Origin: Heyndrickxia coagulans 36D1
GTDB lineage: Bacteria; Bacillota; Bacilli; Bacillales; Bacillaceae_C
Direction of reading: 5' to 3'
Assembly (NCBI RefSeq): GCF_000169195.2
Contig: NC_016023.1
Span: forward strand, 62,001-126,000
Length of the DNA: 64,000 bases
The notes beneath the pieces are model-generated. The model did no database searches and was not told the DNA's origin. It was given only the letters and a program-made list of their open reading frames with translations. Every line of letters starts with the position of its first letter. Positions within the stretch are counted from its first letter, which is position 1. The position numbers and the translations under genes are program-made. This document shows, one piece after another, positions 27,856-37,187 of this stretch.

Positions 27856-28735
27856 GCAGATCAAGCGGCATACCGAAAATTTTGGCTTCCAGTTTCCGGG
27901 CGGTCGGCGTATCTGCCAAGCCTCCCCGCGCTGTTTCTTTGAGCGCAGTCGGCATCTGCTGCCCGACGCGGTACATCGCATCAATCACTTCATCGCAAGG
28001 GATCCGGCTTTTAATGCCGGCCAGCGCCATATCTGCCGCAACCATCGCATTGGCCGCCCCCATCGCATTCCGTTTCACGCATGGCACTTCCACAAGACCG
28101 GCAACAGGATCGCATACCAGGCCGATCATATTTTTCAACGTAATGGCCATCGCATGGGCGCATTGTTCCGGTGTGCCGCCTGCCATCTCAACGATAGCCG
28201 CGGCAGCCATCCCGGCGGCTGATCCGACTTCTGCCTGGCAGCCGCCTGCTGCGCCGGAAATAAACGCATTATTGGCCACCACAAAACCGAATGCGCCGGC
28301 TGTAAATAAGAAACGGACCATTTCTTCACGCGTCGGATGCAGTTTGTTTTTAACTGCAAAAAGCGTTCCCGGCACGACGCCGGCAGAACCGGCCGTCGGC
28401 GTTGCGCAAATCGTTCCCATTGCCGCGTTCACTTCATTTGTCGCAACGGCTTTGCTGACGGCATCCAAAATGGTTGCGCCAGATAAGAAATTGCCTTTTT
28501 CAATATATTTTTGCAGCAGTACGGCATCGCCGCCCGTAAGCCCTGAGTGGGAGTGGACGCCGGCAATCCCTTTTTCAACTGCTTTTTCCATCACAGCCAG
28601 ATTTTCATCCATCTTTTTTATGATGGCTTCCCTCGATTTTCCGGTTACTTCCATTTCCTGCTCTATCATAATTTCCGAGATTTTTTTATTTTGCTGTTCG
28701 GCCAGTTCTACAAGCTCAGCAACATTCCGAAACAT
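27848..28735 (-). CDS. sdaAA: L-serine dehydratase alpha subunit
   Basis: Catalytic, iron-sulfur subunit of L-serine ammonia-lyase, converting serine to pyruvate and ammonia. 295 residues. Family motifs: HSHSGLTGGDAVLLQKYIEKG, TPTAGSAGVVPGTL and, for the 4Fe-4S cluster, Cys in GAAGGCQAEVGSA and LVCDPVAGLVEVPCVKRN. GGAGGG precedes the ATG. It works with SdaAB, encoded 121 bp upstream, and is coupled to recG downstream. Confidence 0.95.
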   Translation of the reverse strand: MFRNVAELVELAEQQNKKISEIMIEQEMEVTGKSREAIIKKMDENLAVMEKAVEKGIAGVHSHSGLTGGDAVLLQKYIEKGNFLSGATILDAVSKAVATNEVNAAMGTICATPTAGSAGVVPGTLFAVKNKLHPTREEMVRFLFTAGAFGFVVANNAFISGAAGGCQAEVGSAAGMAAAAIVEMAGGTPEQCAHAMAITLKNMIGLVCDPVAGLVEVPCVKRNAMGAANAMVAADMALAGIKSRIPCDEVIDAMYRVGQQMPTALKETARGGLADTPTARKLEAKIFGMPLDLHE

Positions 28736-28816
28736 AATTTCCCTCCTTCAATATCCATGCTGCTTCTCCTGGCACAGGCAAGGATGCACGCACATTTTTT
28801 TAAAGACAGCCAAAAG

Positions 28817-28846
28817 AAAGCGCCACCTGCTTAGCAGCTGCGCTTT
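28817..28846 (-). terminator. Possible terminator between sdaAB and sdaAA
   Basis: Interrupted stem AAAGCGC...CTGC / GCAG...GCGCTTT followed by a U-rich TTTCTTTT tract on the minus strand, just past the sdaAB stop. Its position inside the sda pair suggests partial termination or attenuation. Confidence 0.6.
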
Positions 28847-28856
28847 TTTCTCACTA

Positions 28857-29519
28857 TTAATCTACAACTCTTGCAACCTGGGTAATATTCGGGAGCCGCT
28901 TCATTTCTTCAATGACGGCATCATCGAGATTCTGGTCCACTTCGATAGCCATCAATGCCATCTTTCCGGCTTCTTTGCGCGATACTTCCATATGGCCGAT
29001 ATTGATTTCATGTGCTGATAAAATATTGGATACGGCCGCAATCGCCCCGTAGCGATCCTGGTGAACGACGAGCACGGCCGGATGGTGGCCGGATAAGTGT
29101 AGCTCAAAGCCGTTTAGTTCTGTTACTTCAATTTTTCCGCCGCCGATTGAGATACCGGTCAGTTCCATATCTCCCGATGCGTCGCCCATCCGGATCTTTA
29201 CCGTGTTCGGGTGGTCCGGGACGGCGCTTTCCACGAAAAACTTTACCGAAAGTCCGTGCTGTTCCGCAATCTGAAGAGAAGATTTGATCCGTTCATCATC
29301 CGTGTCAAAATCGAGCAGGCCGCCGACAATGGCAACGTCTGTACCGTGCCCTTTATAGGTGGTCGCGAACGATCCGTAAAAATGGATGTCTGCCCACTTT
29401 GGCTGCCTGCCGAATAAGCTTCTCGCCACCCGACCGATGCGCGCGGCACCTGCTGTATGGGAGCTCGAGGGCCCGATCATCACCGGGCCGATAATATCAA
29501 AAACACTTTTATATTTCAT
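28857..29519 (-). CDS. sdaAB: L-serine dehydratase beta subunit
   Basis: Regulatory and structural partner of SdaAA. The N-terminal SDH beta domain begins MKYKSVFDIIGPVMIGPSSSHTAGAARIG; the C-terminal ACT domain (about 148-220) reads PAVLVVHQDRYGAIAAVSNILSA and follows the amino-acid-binding pattern. 220 residues, equal to B. subtilis. Only a weak GGTG-like site precedes the ATG. The 278 bp upstream (29520-29797), between fakA and sdaAB, holds no recognisable gene. Confidence 0.95.
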   Translation of the reverse strand: MKYKSVFDIIGPVMIGPSSSHTAGAARIGRVARSLFGRQPKWADIHFYGSFATTYKGHGTDVAIVGGLLDFDTDDERIKSSLQIAEQHGLSVKFFVESAVPDHPNTVKIRMGDASGDMELTGISIGGGKIEVTELNGFELHLSGHHPAVLVVHQDRYGAIAAVSNILSAHEINIGHMEVSRKEAGKMALMAIEVDQNLDDAVIEEMKRLPNITQVARVVD

Positions 29520-29797
29520 TGCGCATCACACCCACATTATTGTGTTTTTTCGCGATTTCAATCTTGGTGGGTGCGCCCCGTTTTTCAGGCCGCACCTGCC
29601 GTTAGCTGCTTTAAAGTTTGCCGGGCAAAACCGGCTGTTGGTTCGGCCGGCTCGCCCGAACTGGAACCTTTTTACCAAAAAAGAATGGATGAAAGCTTTG
29701 CACTTGAAAGCGCTGCAACAGATGAAAACAAACAGCAGCGGATGGTGCATTTTTTCGTATTCAGCAAGCTCTTTTTATAATATGCAGGCAAGCAATC

Positions 29798-31483
29798 TTA
29801 TTCCACTGCCAAAATAAAGGAATATAACGGCTGCCTGCCTTCATGGACTTCAATTTCTATCTCCGGCCAGTTGGTTTCAATATAGGAAACGAGTTCGTCC
29901 ACCTGCGCCTTGCTGACATCTTGTCCGTATATGATGGTGACAATTTCATCTTCCGCGCCGATCATCTGCGAAAGCAGCTGCCCGGATGCTTCCAACAGAG
30001 CAGGGCTCGTTTTGACGATTTTCCCTTCGTAAATCCCCATATAATCCCCTTTTTTGATGGAGATGCCGTCAATATTCGTATCCCTGACCGCATTGGTGAC
30101 CTGGCCGGATTTTACGCGGCCGAGCGCTTCTTCCATTGCTTGGACGTTTTTATCAAACGGCTGTCCGGGGTTAAATGCGAGCAGCGCCGCCATTCCCTGC
30201 GGCACGGTTTTAGACGGGACAATGGCCACTTTTTCTTCCGCCAGTCCTGCAGCCTGCTCGCTTGCCATGACGATATTTTTATTGTTCGGCAAAATGATGA
30301 TTTGTTTTGCGTTTGTCTCTTCAATGGCTTTCAAGATGTCTTCGGTACTCGGGTTCATCGTCTGGCCACCTTCAATGACCACATCGGCGCCGATGCTTTT
30401 AAACAGCGCAGCAATTCCGTCCCCCATCGCAACCGTAATGACACCGTAATCTTTCTTTTCTTTTTGCGCCTGTTCCGCTTCGTTTTCGCCGACAAGCGCG
30501 TGATGCGTTTCGCCGACGATCGCGCTGTGCTGCTCGCGCATATTGTCCACTTTTAACTTAATGAGGCTGCCGTATTGCTGGCCGTAGTTCAAAACATCAC
30601 CCGGGCGCTCAGTGTGGACATGGACTTTCACGATATCATCATCCGAAATGACCAGGAGGGAATCCCCGAAACGGCTCATATCACTGCGGAACCGCTCCTC
30701 CGAGAATGTCTTGGCGGACGGTTTGGAGCGGTCGAGTCTGACCATAATTTCCGTGCAGTACCCATATTTGATATCTTCCGTACGCATAAAGTCCTGCACA
30801 TGCTTATGGTGTTCGGCGTTTACGAGCTCGTCCATTGACGGCATGACGGACGGTGTATCCGGCAGCTCTTCCCCTTTTAACTCGGCAAGAAAGCCTTCAT
30901 AAATAAAAACAAGCCCCTGGCCGCCGCTGTCGACCACGCCGACTTCTTTTAACACCGGCAACATGTCCGGCGTCCGGCTCAGCGTCGTTTTCGCTTCCCC
31001 GAGGATCGCTTCCATGACTGCCGCCAGATCCTTTTCGGTTTTCGCCGTTTGCACGCCTTTTTTGGCCGCTTCCCTTGCAACGGTGAGAATCGTTCCTTCA
31101 ACCGGCTTCATGATCGCCTTAAAAGCGCTCTCGATCCCGGCCTGAAAAGCCGCTGCAAACTCTTTTGCGGAAATATGCGCTTTAGTTTCAATCGATTTGG
31201 AGAAGCCGCGGAACAGCTGGGATAAAATCACGCCCGAATTGCCCCGCGCGCCCATCAGCAGCCCTTTTGCAAAACTTGCGGCAACGGACCCGATATGCGC
31301 CTGGACATTTTTTTGCACTTCCTTTGCACCGGAAGTCATCGTTAAATTCATATTTGTTCCCGTATCGCCATCAGGGACAGGGAATACATTCAGGGCGTCA
31401 ACCGTTTTGGCATTTGCCGCAAGATGGTTCGCCCCTTGTATGACCATTTCTGCAAAACGCTTTCCATCCAGTGATGTAACCAC
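29798..31483 (-). CDS. fakA: Fatty acid kinase catalytic subunit FakA (YloV, DhaL/DegV-like)
   Basis: ATP-binding subunit of the fatty acid kinase that phosphorylates FakB-bound exogenous fatty acids for PlsY; formerly annotated DAK-phosphatase YloV. N-terminal DhaL domain has NVFPVPDGDTGTNMNLTM and GLLMGARGNSGVILSQL; the C-terminal half has an EDD/DegV-like fold (QIIILPNNKNIVMASEQAA). 561 residues. It uses a GTG start at 31483, 7 nt behind GAGGAGG. It follows yloU by 15 bp. Confidence 0.92.
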   Translation of the reverse strand: MVTSLDGKRFAEMVIQGANHLAANAKTVDALNVFPVPDGDTGTNMNLTMTSGAKEVQKNVQAHIGSVAASFAKGLLMGARGNSGVILSQLFRGFSKSIETKAHISAKEFAAAFQAGIESAFKAIMKPVEGTILTVAREAAKKGVQTAKTEKDLAAVMEAILGEAKTTLSRTPDMLPVLKEVGVVDSGGQGLVFIYEGFLAELKGEELPDTPSVMPSMDELVNAEHHKHVQDFMRTEDIKYGYCTEIMVRLDRSKPSAKTFSEERFRSDMSRFGDSLLVISDDDIVKVHVHTERPGDVLNYGQQYGSLIKLKVDNMREQHSAIVGETHHALVGENEAEQAQKEKKDYGVITVAMGDGIAALFKSIGADVVIEGGQTMNPSTEDILKAIEETNAKQIIILPNNKNIVMASEQAAGLAEEKVAIVPSKTVPQGMAALLAFNPGQPFDKNVQAMEEALGRVKSGQVTNAVRDTNIDGISIKKGDYMGIYEGKIVKTSPALLEASGQLLSQMIGAEDEIVTIIYGQDVSKAQVDELVSYIETNWPEIEIEVHEGRQPLYSFILAVE

Positions 31484-31498
31484 AAAATTTCCTCCTCG

Positions 31499-31861
31499 TT
31501 ACGGGTTCGCGACACGCACGCCCTGAACGTAAATATTAATGGCGTCAACTGATAAGCCGACTGTTTGATTCAGCGTATATTTTACTTTCTGCTGGACGTT
31601 GCGGGCGATTTCGGAAATTTTTGTCCCGTAGCCCACAATGATGTACATGTCAATTTCGACTCTTTCATCCTGTTGACGCACAATGACGCCCCTCGAGAAG
31701 TTTTCTTTGCGCAGAATTTCTGTAATGCCGTCTTTAATTTGATTTTTCGAGGCCATGCCAACAATGCCGAAACAGTCGATGGCGGCACCTCCTGCAATCG
31801 TGGCGACGACTTCATTCGATATATCAATTTGTCCGTAATGCGTATTTATTTCAATCGGCAT
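31499..31861 (-). CDS. yloU: Asp23/Gls24 family protein YloU
   Basis: Alkaline-shock (Asp23/Gls24) family protein; membrane-associated homologues link to envelope stress, while the role of YloU is not defined. 120 residues from MPIEINTHYGQIDISNEVVATIAGGAA to GLSVDAINIYVQGVRVANP. The ATG at 31861 follows AGGGGGAG; the frame extends upstream without a site. Constant neighbour of fakA in Firmicutes. Confidence 0.92.
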   Translation of the reverse strand: MPIEINTHYGQIDISNEVVATIAGGAAIDCFGIVGMASKNQIKDGITEILRKENFSRGVIVRQQDERVEIDMYIIVGYGTKISEIARNVQQKVKYTLNQTVGLSVDAINIYVQGVRVANP

Positions 31862-32016
31862 AAATCGCTCCCCCTTATCTTCACTGTTTCCAAACCGGAT
31901 TTGACCTGCTACCGCCATTGTACTATAAGACAGGGTACATGGAAAGCAGAGCAGGTCTGCATTGTTATAGTTTACCACAAAACAGGTTGCCCTGCATGTA
32001 TCCCTTCCGGCAGGAC

Positions 32017-32045
32017 TTGCATTGTGTCTTCCAATATGATAAATT
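32017..32045 (+). promoter_or_regulatory. Possible rpmB promoter
   Basis: TTGCAT (32017-32022) and TAAATT (32040-32045) with 17-bp spacing, upstream of rpmB on the plus strand. The -10 is weak, so confidence is modest. Confidence 0.4.
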
Positions 32046-32130
32046 ATTATAGTGAATTTTTAACGAAAAATGAAGAGATGAAAGCATAAATATGTTCTAT
32101 TTCTGCTTCGCAACAGGAGGAGGGAATACA

Positions 32131-32319
32131 ATGCCGAAAAAATGTGCAATTACAGGACGTAAAACGGTATCCGGCAATAAACGTTCTCACGCCATGAACG
32201 CAAACAAACGCACCTGGAAAGCGAACTTGCAAAAAGTGCGCATTCTGGTGGACGGCAAACCGCAACGCGTCTGGGTTTCCGCTCGCGCTTTGAAATCCGG
32301 GAAAGTCGAACGTGTATAA
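32131..32319 (+). CDS. rpmB: 50S ribosomal protein L28
   Basis: Ribosomal protein of 62 residues: [20 protein letters not shown] with the typical Arg/Lys-rich body ending [12 protein letters not shown]. It follows AGGAGGAGGG. It is the only plus-strand gene within the long minus-strand block, transcribed divergently from yloU and convergently with spoVM, the same arrangement as in B. subtilis. It has the cysteine-poor (C-) form with a single Cys near the N-terminus. Confidence 0.97.
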   Translation: MPKKCAITGRKTVSGNKRSHAMNANKRTWKANLQKVRILVDGKPQRVWVSARALKSGKVERV

Positions 32320-32326
32320 TGCAAAA

Positions 32327-32363
32327 ACAGGAAACCGGGTATCCGGTTTCCTGTTTTTTTTTT
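32327..32363 (+). terminator. rpmB terminator
   Basis: Perfect 12-bp stem ACAGGAAACCGG / CCGGTTTCCTGT with a GTAT loop and nine or more T directly after it. The clearest Rho-independent terminator in the window. Confidence 0.95.
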
Positions 32364-32457
32364 GCGGCAAAAAAACCGGCGCGTCGCCGATTTTCCCGCT
32401 GTGTAGAATGAACTGCCCCACGAACCACCATGCGTCCATTTTATCTCTTATCCTTTT

Positions 32458-32529
32458 TTAAAAGTCCCCAGCATGGCCCTGACAATACCGCCCAAAAATT
32501 TAGGCAGTTTAATCGTATAAAATTTCATG
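32458..32529 (-). CDS. spoVM: Sporulation peptide SpoVM, shortened to 23 residues
   Basis: Amphipathic peptide that recognises the positive curvature of the forespore membrane and anchors SpoIVA at the start of coat assembly. The product reads MKFYTIKLPKFLGGIVRAML followed by GTF, almost identical to B. subtilis SpoVM through residue 23 and including Pro9. It then stops at TAA, whereas the known peptide has 26 residues. Removing one T from the five-T run at the stop would give KKG as residues 24-26 and a stop in the expected place. GGGAGGG lies 6 nt before the ATG. It sits between rpmB and thiN as in B. subtilis. Confidence 0.9.
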
Positions 32530-32624
32530 TATGTCCCTCCCCATTCAAATACAATCCGGGTCTCCCGCACATTATATTCATGCGTAAGCGAAAAGGATAC
32601 AGCCTGCTTGTTCATGAAATATCA

Positions 32625-33281
32625 TTAATCATGGCTTCTTACCATCATTAATATGCCGCTTGAAAAAGAAAAAGTACCAAAATCACGGATTAGTTCATTG
32701 CTGACACAAAGGGTGGTGCCCCTTACAATATGCCGGTTTTCAAGCGGATACTTAAATCCGGTTAAAAAGATCCCTTCTACCTCTTCCGTCAACGGGAGAA
32801 AAGAAACATACGGATACGCATCCATTTTTTCAATCGTATAAGTTCCGGGCAAAAACATTTCCACGAGATTCTGCCTGTCGATCATTTCTATTTTTCCTTT
32901 AAATTGCAAAGCTTTTTCATGTACAAGTAAAAGGACATTGGTAAAAGCATGATCGAGCCGTCCGCCGGTAGCACCAAAAATGCGGATCACATCCGGATCC
33001 TGGCTGATTGCCCACATTAAGGCCAGCTCCATATCGGTCTCATCTTTTTCGGGCTGGAATTTGCGGATATGCTCAAGTTTCCGGTTGATCCAGTCCCATT
33101 CTTCCTGATTGACAGAATCAAAGTCGCCAAAGGCCATTTCCGGGATGATCCCTTGTTTAAGCAAATGCAGCACGCCCCTGTCTACACCTGCCCATGCCGC
33201 TCGTTTGTCCTCCGCATATGGCGCAAGATCCGGCACATTTTCGGGCGGGCCGCCTGCTAAAATATAGATTTTCTTTTCCAT
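32625..33281 (-). CDS. thiN: Thiamine pyrophosphokinase (ThiN/YloS)
   Basis: Converts thiamine and ATP to thiamine pyrophosphate. N-terminal catalytic domain contains AGVDRGVLHLLKQGIIPEMAFGDFDSV and KFQPEKDETDMELAL with the acidic metal-binding residues, then RIFGATGGRLDHAFTNVLLL; the C-terminal beta domain binds thiamine. 218 residues (B. subtilis 214). Between rpe and spoVM, as in B. subtilis. Confidence 0.94.
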   Translation of the reverse strand: MEKKIYILAGGPPENVPDLAPYAEDKRAAWAGVDRGVLHLLKQGIIPEMAFGDFDSVNQEEWDWINRKLEHIRKFQPEKDETDMELALMWAISQDPDVIRIFGATGGRLDHAFTNVLLLVHEKALQFKGKIEMIDRQNLVEMFLPGTYTIEKMDAYPYVSFLPLTEEVEGIFLTGFKYPLENRHIVRGTTLCVSNELIRDFGTFSFSSGILMMVRSHD

Positions 33282-33355
33282 GCCTCATTCCCCTTTTATA
33301 CGACGGATTTAAGACAACCTGATGCTTTGTCCACTCCCCGCGGGTTTTTCATGCA

Positions 33356-33379
33356 GAAAAAGCCGGATGAACCCCGGCT
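33356..33379 (-). terminator. Terminator after rpe
   Basis: Stem AGCCGG / CCGGCT (33374-33379 and 33361-33366) with a 7-nt loop and a five-U run on the minus strand, just past the rpe stop. Confidence 0.8.
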
Positions 33380-33385
33380 GTTGTT

Positions 33386-34036
33386 TTACTGCCCGTATTT
33401 TAATGCCTGGATCGCTTTTTTCCGGTTCTTGCTTTTAAAAATATTGGAGCCCGCAACCAGCACCGTTGCACCGGCCTGTGTGCATTTTTGCGCTGTTTCC
33501 GGATGGATGCCGCCGTCGACTTCAATGTCAAATGCAAGCCCCTGCTCTTTTTTTAAACGGTGCAGTTTTTCAATTTTCGGGACAACGGATTCAATAAAAG
33601 CCTGTCCGCCAAACCCGGGATTGACCGTCATCAGCAATACAAGGCCGACATCCCCCAGTATGGGCGCAATCCATTCGACCGGTGTGGCGGGATTTAAGAC
33701 AACGCCGGGATTTACACCAAGGGACCGGATTTCCTGGATCGTCCGGTGGAGATGCCTGCACGCTTCCACATGGACAGAAATTGTATCCGCCCCTGCTTTC
33801 GCAAAAGCTTCCAAATACTGGTCCGGATTTTCAATCATTAAATGGACGTCGAGCGGAAGCTTTGTGACCGGCCGCACCGCCCCGACAACGAGCGGTCCCA
33901 TCGTAATGTTCGGCACAAAATGGCCGTCCATTACATCAATATGGATCCAGTCCGCCCCGCCTTCCTCCACATCTTTAATTTCCTCTCCCAGTTTTGCAAA
34001 ATTTGCAGACAAAATAGAAGGTGCGATTTTTACCAT
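33386..34036 (-). CDS. rpe: Ribulose-phosphate 3-epimerase
   Basis: Interconverts ribulose-5-phosphate and xylulose-5-phosphate in the pentose phosphate pathway. TIM barrel starting [20 protein letters not shown]; metal and catalytic residues in [38 protein letters not shown] and IEVDGGI. 216 residues from the ATG at 34036, preceded by GAGG; a TTG two codons upstream is less likely. It starts 2 bp after the rsgA stop. Confidence 0.96.
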   Translation of the reverse strand: MVKIAPSILSANFAKLGEEIKDVEEGGADWIHIDVMDGHFVPNITMGPLVVGAVRPVTKLPLDVHLMIENPDQYLEAFAKAGADTISVHVEACRHLHRTIQEIRSLGVNPGVVLNPATPVEWIAPILGDVGLVLLMTVNPGFGGQAFIESVVPKIEKLHRLKKEQGLAFDIEVDGGIHPETAQKCTQAGATVLVAGSNIFKSKNRKKAIQALKYGQ

Positions 34037-34038
34037 CG

Positions 34039-34926
34039 TCAATACCTCGGCTTTCTGTTTTTAATTTCCTGAAGAAACTGGATGTAATGGCTGTACCGGA
34101 ATGAAGCGATCTCCCCTTCGGCCAAAGCAGCTTTGACCGCACAATGTGGCTCGTTTTCATGCAGACAGCCGCGGAACTTGCAGCCGGCCGCTTTTTCACT
34201 GATCTCCGGAAAATTATCCCCAAGCTCCGTTAATTCCACACTGTTGAAGTCGAGTGAGCTGAAACCTGGCGTATCTGCGACGAGCCCGCCTCCGACCGGC
34301 AACAGTTCAACATGGCGGGTAGTGTGCTTCCCCCTGCCCAGATGCGTGGAAATTTCATTTGTTTTTAAACCCAAAGCAGGGTCCAGGCGGTTGAGAATGG
34401 ACGTTTTCCCCACTCCGGACTGGCCGCAAAAGACGGTGATTTTTCCTTTCAATGCCGAAAGCAAAGCATCTGCCCCTTCGCCTGCTTTCGCCGACGACAA
34501 CATAACCGGGTAACCGATTTGCCGGTATACTGCAAGCGTCTCGAGTAGCTTTTCTTTTTCATCCGCGCCTAGGAGATCGCATTTTGTGATTAGAATAAGC
34601 GGGCGAATCAGGTTCTTTTCAATCGGGACTAAAAAACGGTCCAAAAGCAGCGTAGAAAAGGCTGGTTCTTTTGCGGAAAAAACCAAAACAGCCTGATCCA
34701 CATTGGCAATCGGCGGACGGACGAGTTCATTCTTTCTTTCGCCGATGTCCAAAATATAACCTTCCCTCCCGTTTTCTTTTTGGAATTCGACATGGTCCCC
34801 GACGAGCGGGGTGATTTTCCTTTTACGGAAGACGCCTCTGCCCCTGCATTGGTAAATTTCGCCGTCTTCACGATTTTTCACATAGTAAAAGCCGCTTAAA
34901 GCCTTGATGATTTTTCCTTCTGCCAT
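34039..34926 (-). CDS. rsgA: Ribosome small subunit-dependent GTPase RsgA (CpgA)
   Basis: Circularly permuted GTPase for late 30S maturation; in B. subtilis also linked to cell-wall morphology and phosphorylated by PrkC. N-terminal OB fold (1-65), G4 ILITKCDLL first, then G1 [18 protein letters not shown]3 [12 protein letters not shown], and a C-terminal zinc knuckle [14 protein letters not shown]. 295 residues (B. subtilis 298). Located between rpe and prkC as in B. subtilis. Confidence 0.96.
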   Translation of the reverse strand: MAEGKIIKALSGFYYVKNREDGEIYQCRGRGVFRKRKITPLVGDHVEFQKENGREGYILDIGERKNELVRPPIANVDQAVLVFSAKEPAFSTLLLDRFLVPIEKNLIRPLILITKCDLLGADEKEKLLETLAVYRQIGYPVMLSSAKAGEGADALLSALKGKITVFCGQSGVGKTSILNRLDPALGLKTNEISTHLGRGKHTTRHVELLPVGGGLVADTPGFSSLDFNSVELTELGDNFPEISEKAAGCKFRGCLHENEPHCAVKAALAEGEIASFRYSHYIQFLQEIKNRKPRY

Positions 34927-34996
34927 ACATCCACCTCCATCTCTCCGACATTTTCAAACCAGGGGAGGCGCCGGGTTACGGCCCAGCGCTTTCTCA

Positions 34997-35035
34997 GTTA
35001 AGAAAGGATAAATTTTCAATTTCTACTTTCCTAAC
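34997..35035. repeat. Solo palindrome resembling the 52-bp repeat unit
   Basis: In the rsgA-prkC gap the arms GTTAAGAAAG (34997-35006) and CTTTCCTAAC (35026-35035) enclose a T-rich loop. Arms, spacing and T-rich loop resemble each unit of the tandem array at 52544-52950 (GTTAAGGAAG ... CTTCCTTAAC). The resemblance could be coincidental, since the arms are AT-rich and the loop is not conserved. Confidence 0.4.
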
Positions 35036-35090
35036 GCATAAATGCAACGACGGCTCTGCTCTCGCCTAAGGATGGGACGCCCGCATTTTC

Positions 35091-37187
35091 TTAATTTGGA
35101 TACGGAACGGTCTCTTCGGCGATGACTTTGCCATCCCTCATGATTTTGTATGTCGCCTCTTTCCCGTATTCAATCGTGAACTCCAGCTGTTTTTTCACCG
35201 TTTTCGTAATCTCAAACGTTTGAACAGGTGCGGACATCGAATGGTTCATGTCTTCAATAAAAATTTGCACTTCCTGTTTCGGGTTTTCTTGTGCAGATGC
35301 ATCTGTTTTGCCGCCGGAATCGTTTCCGTTTGATTCGCTGTTGCTGTCACCGGACTGGCTGTTTCCGTCCGACCCGGAACTTTCGCTATTGTTTTCATTT
35401 GTGCTCCCGGCGGAATCCGTGTCCGGCTCATACGGGATCGTTACTTCCTTTGTGACCGTCTTTGGCGGCATTTCTTTCTGTCCTTTGCTGATGGTCACTT
35501 TTACGACCGAGCCTTTTTTCAGCTCCGTTCCCGGCTGCGGAGATTGAGATATGACATGGTCCTTTTTCACGGTATCCGAATAATCTTTTCCGGCATATTC
35601 AATGGAAAAACCGGATGTTTTTTCATAGGCGTCCAGCTGTTTTTTTGAAAATCCGGTTAAATCCCCAACTGCATAAGTTTCTGGGCCTTTGCTTACAGTA
35701 AAGGTAAGCACCGTGCTTTCGGGCACCACTTTTTTATCGGGCGCGGGATCCTGCGATATAATGGTCCCTTGCGAACTGTCATCGTACACTTCTTCTTTAT
35801 CGATGTCTTTAAAATGTTCGCCAGTCAATAAATTTACGACATCGTCAAACTGCCTGCCGGTATAATCGGACAGGGTAAATGTTTCTTTTCCCGTGCTGAT
35901 ATAAAGGGAAACTTTTGTCCCCTCTTTGATTTTTTCCCCGGCTTCGGGATCCGTTTTGATCACCTGCCCCTTTGGTACCGTTTCGCTTGTTGTTTTAATC
36001 TTCTCCCCGGTTTTCAGACCATGCGCCGTAAGCACGGCGGCAGCAGCATCCGCCGTTTTGCCTGATACTGACGGGACGCTGACGGTTTTCGGGCCGAGCA
36101 GGGACGGCAGCAACAAGGCGGCAAGGCCGGCAAGCACGACCAAAAAGGCAAGGGTGCCGACAACGAATGGCCATTTTTTCCGCCGTTTTTTCTCTTTTTT
36201 GTCCCGCTTTGTGTCCGGTTTCTTTTCTTTTTCGTTTTCCCCGGCCGGATTTGCGATAATCGTTTCTTCATTCCGGTCGGGGCCGGCAGCCACTTCGGAA
36301 ATCACCGGGATAATTTTCGTCTGATCTTCGTCTTCTGGGATGACGAATTTCGGTTCATTCAGCCTTTCCGGCAGGAGTGCGGTGCGGATATCCTCCCCCA
36401 TTTCTTCAGTGCTGTTATAACGGTAAAACGGATCTTTTGCCGTTGCTTTTAAAACAATATTTTCAACACTTTGGGGAATATCGGGATTCCACCTTTTCGG
36501 CGACGGCGTCTCGCTTTGCAAATGTTTTAAAGCAATGGAAACGGCAGATTCCCCGGAAAAAGGAAGCCTTCCCGTTAAAAGCTCGAACATCACGATGCCG
36601 AGTGCGTATATATCCGATTTATATGTGGCAACACCGCCCCTTGCCTGCTCGGGGGAAAGATAATGGACCGAACCGAGCACGGCATTTGTCCGGGTGATTG
36701 AAGTAGCGGATAAAGCCATGGCAATCCCGAAGTCCGTAATTTTCACAACGCCATCATGGCTGATTAAAATATTTTGCGGCTTAATGTCACGGTGGATAAT
36801 ATGGTTGTCATGGGCATGTGCGATCGCCGCTGCAAGCTGTCCCATAATGTCCAGCGTTTTCTCAACGGAAACCGGGCCGTTTTGCTGTATGTATTGTTTT
36901 AACGTCATGCCCTCGACATTTTCCATGACGATATAATTTAAATCGTCCTCTTCGCCAACATCATAAATACTGACAATATTCGGATGGACCAGGCTCGTTG
37001 CCGATTGGGCCTCCCTGTGAAAACGTTGGATAAACTCCGGCTCATTTGCAAAATCCGGGCGCAGCACTTTGACGGCCACATCACGGTCCAAAATCATATC
37101 GCGGGCCAGATAGACGTTTGCCGTGCCGCCGCCGCCGATCAGGCTTTTGACTTTATAGCGGCCGCTGATCCGTCTTCCGATTAACAT
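35091..37187 (-). CDS. prkC: Ser/Thr protein kinase PrkC with PASTA domains
   Basis: Hanks-type membrane kinase that senses muropeptides and signals spore germination and cell-wall control. Kinase domain 1-270: ATP loop IGGGGTANVYLA, Lys40 in VAVKVL, HRDIKPQNIL, DFGIAMALS. One membrane segment at about 342-365 (WPFVVGTLAFLVVLAGLAALLL) follows a Lys/Arg-rich stretch. Three PASTA repeats follow, then a Ser/Asn/Gly-rich linker (about 570-635) and a C-terminal beta domain. 698 residues from the ATG at 37187, longer than B. subtilis (648), mainly through the linker. Its ATG shares one base with the prpC stop. Confidence 0.95.
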   Translation of the reverse strand: MLIGRRISGRYKVKSLIGGGGTANVYLARDMILDRDVAVKVLRPDFANEPEFIQRFHREAQSATSLVHPNIVSIYDVGEEDDLNYIVMENVEGMTLKQYIQQNGPVSVEKTLDIMGQLAAAIAHAHDNHIIHRDIKPQNILISHDGVVKITDFGIAMALSATSITRTNAVLGSVHYLSPEQARGGVATYKSDIYALGIVMFELLTGRLPFSGESAVSIALKHLQSETPSPKRWNPDIPQSVENIVLKATAKDPFYRYNSTEEMGEDIRTALLPERLNEPKFVIPEDEDQTKIIPVISEVAAGPDRNEETIIANPAGENEKEKKPDTKRDKKEKKRRKKWPFVVGTLAFLVVLAGLAALLLPSLLGPKTVSVPSVSGKTADAAAAVLTAHGLKTGEKIKTTSETVPKGQVIKTDPEAGEKIKEGTKVSLYISTGKETFTLSDYTGRQFDDVVNLLTGEHFKDIDKEEVYDDSSQGTIISQDPAPDKKVVPESTVLTFTVSKGPETYAVGDLTGFSKKQLDAYEKTSGFSIEYAGKDYSDTVKKDHVISQSPQPGTELKKGSVVKVTISKGQKEMPPKTVTKEVTIPYEPDTDSAGSTNENNSESSGSDGNSQSGDSNSESNGNDSGGKTDASAQENPKQEVQIFIEDMNHSMSAPVQTFEITKTVKKQLEFTIEYGKEATYKIMRDGKVIAEETVPYPN

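Noticed and set aside
27792-29018. 408-codon plus-strand open frame opposite sdaAA
   Set aside because: Shadow of recG/sdaAA in the GC-biased third position; low-complexity Ala/Ser/Pro content and no recognisable domain.
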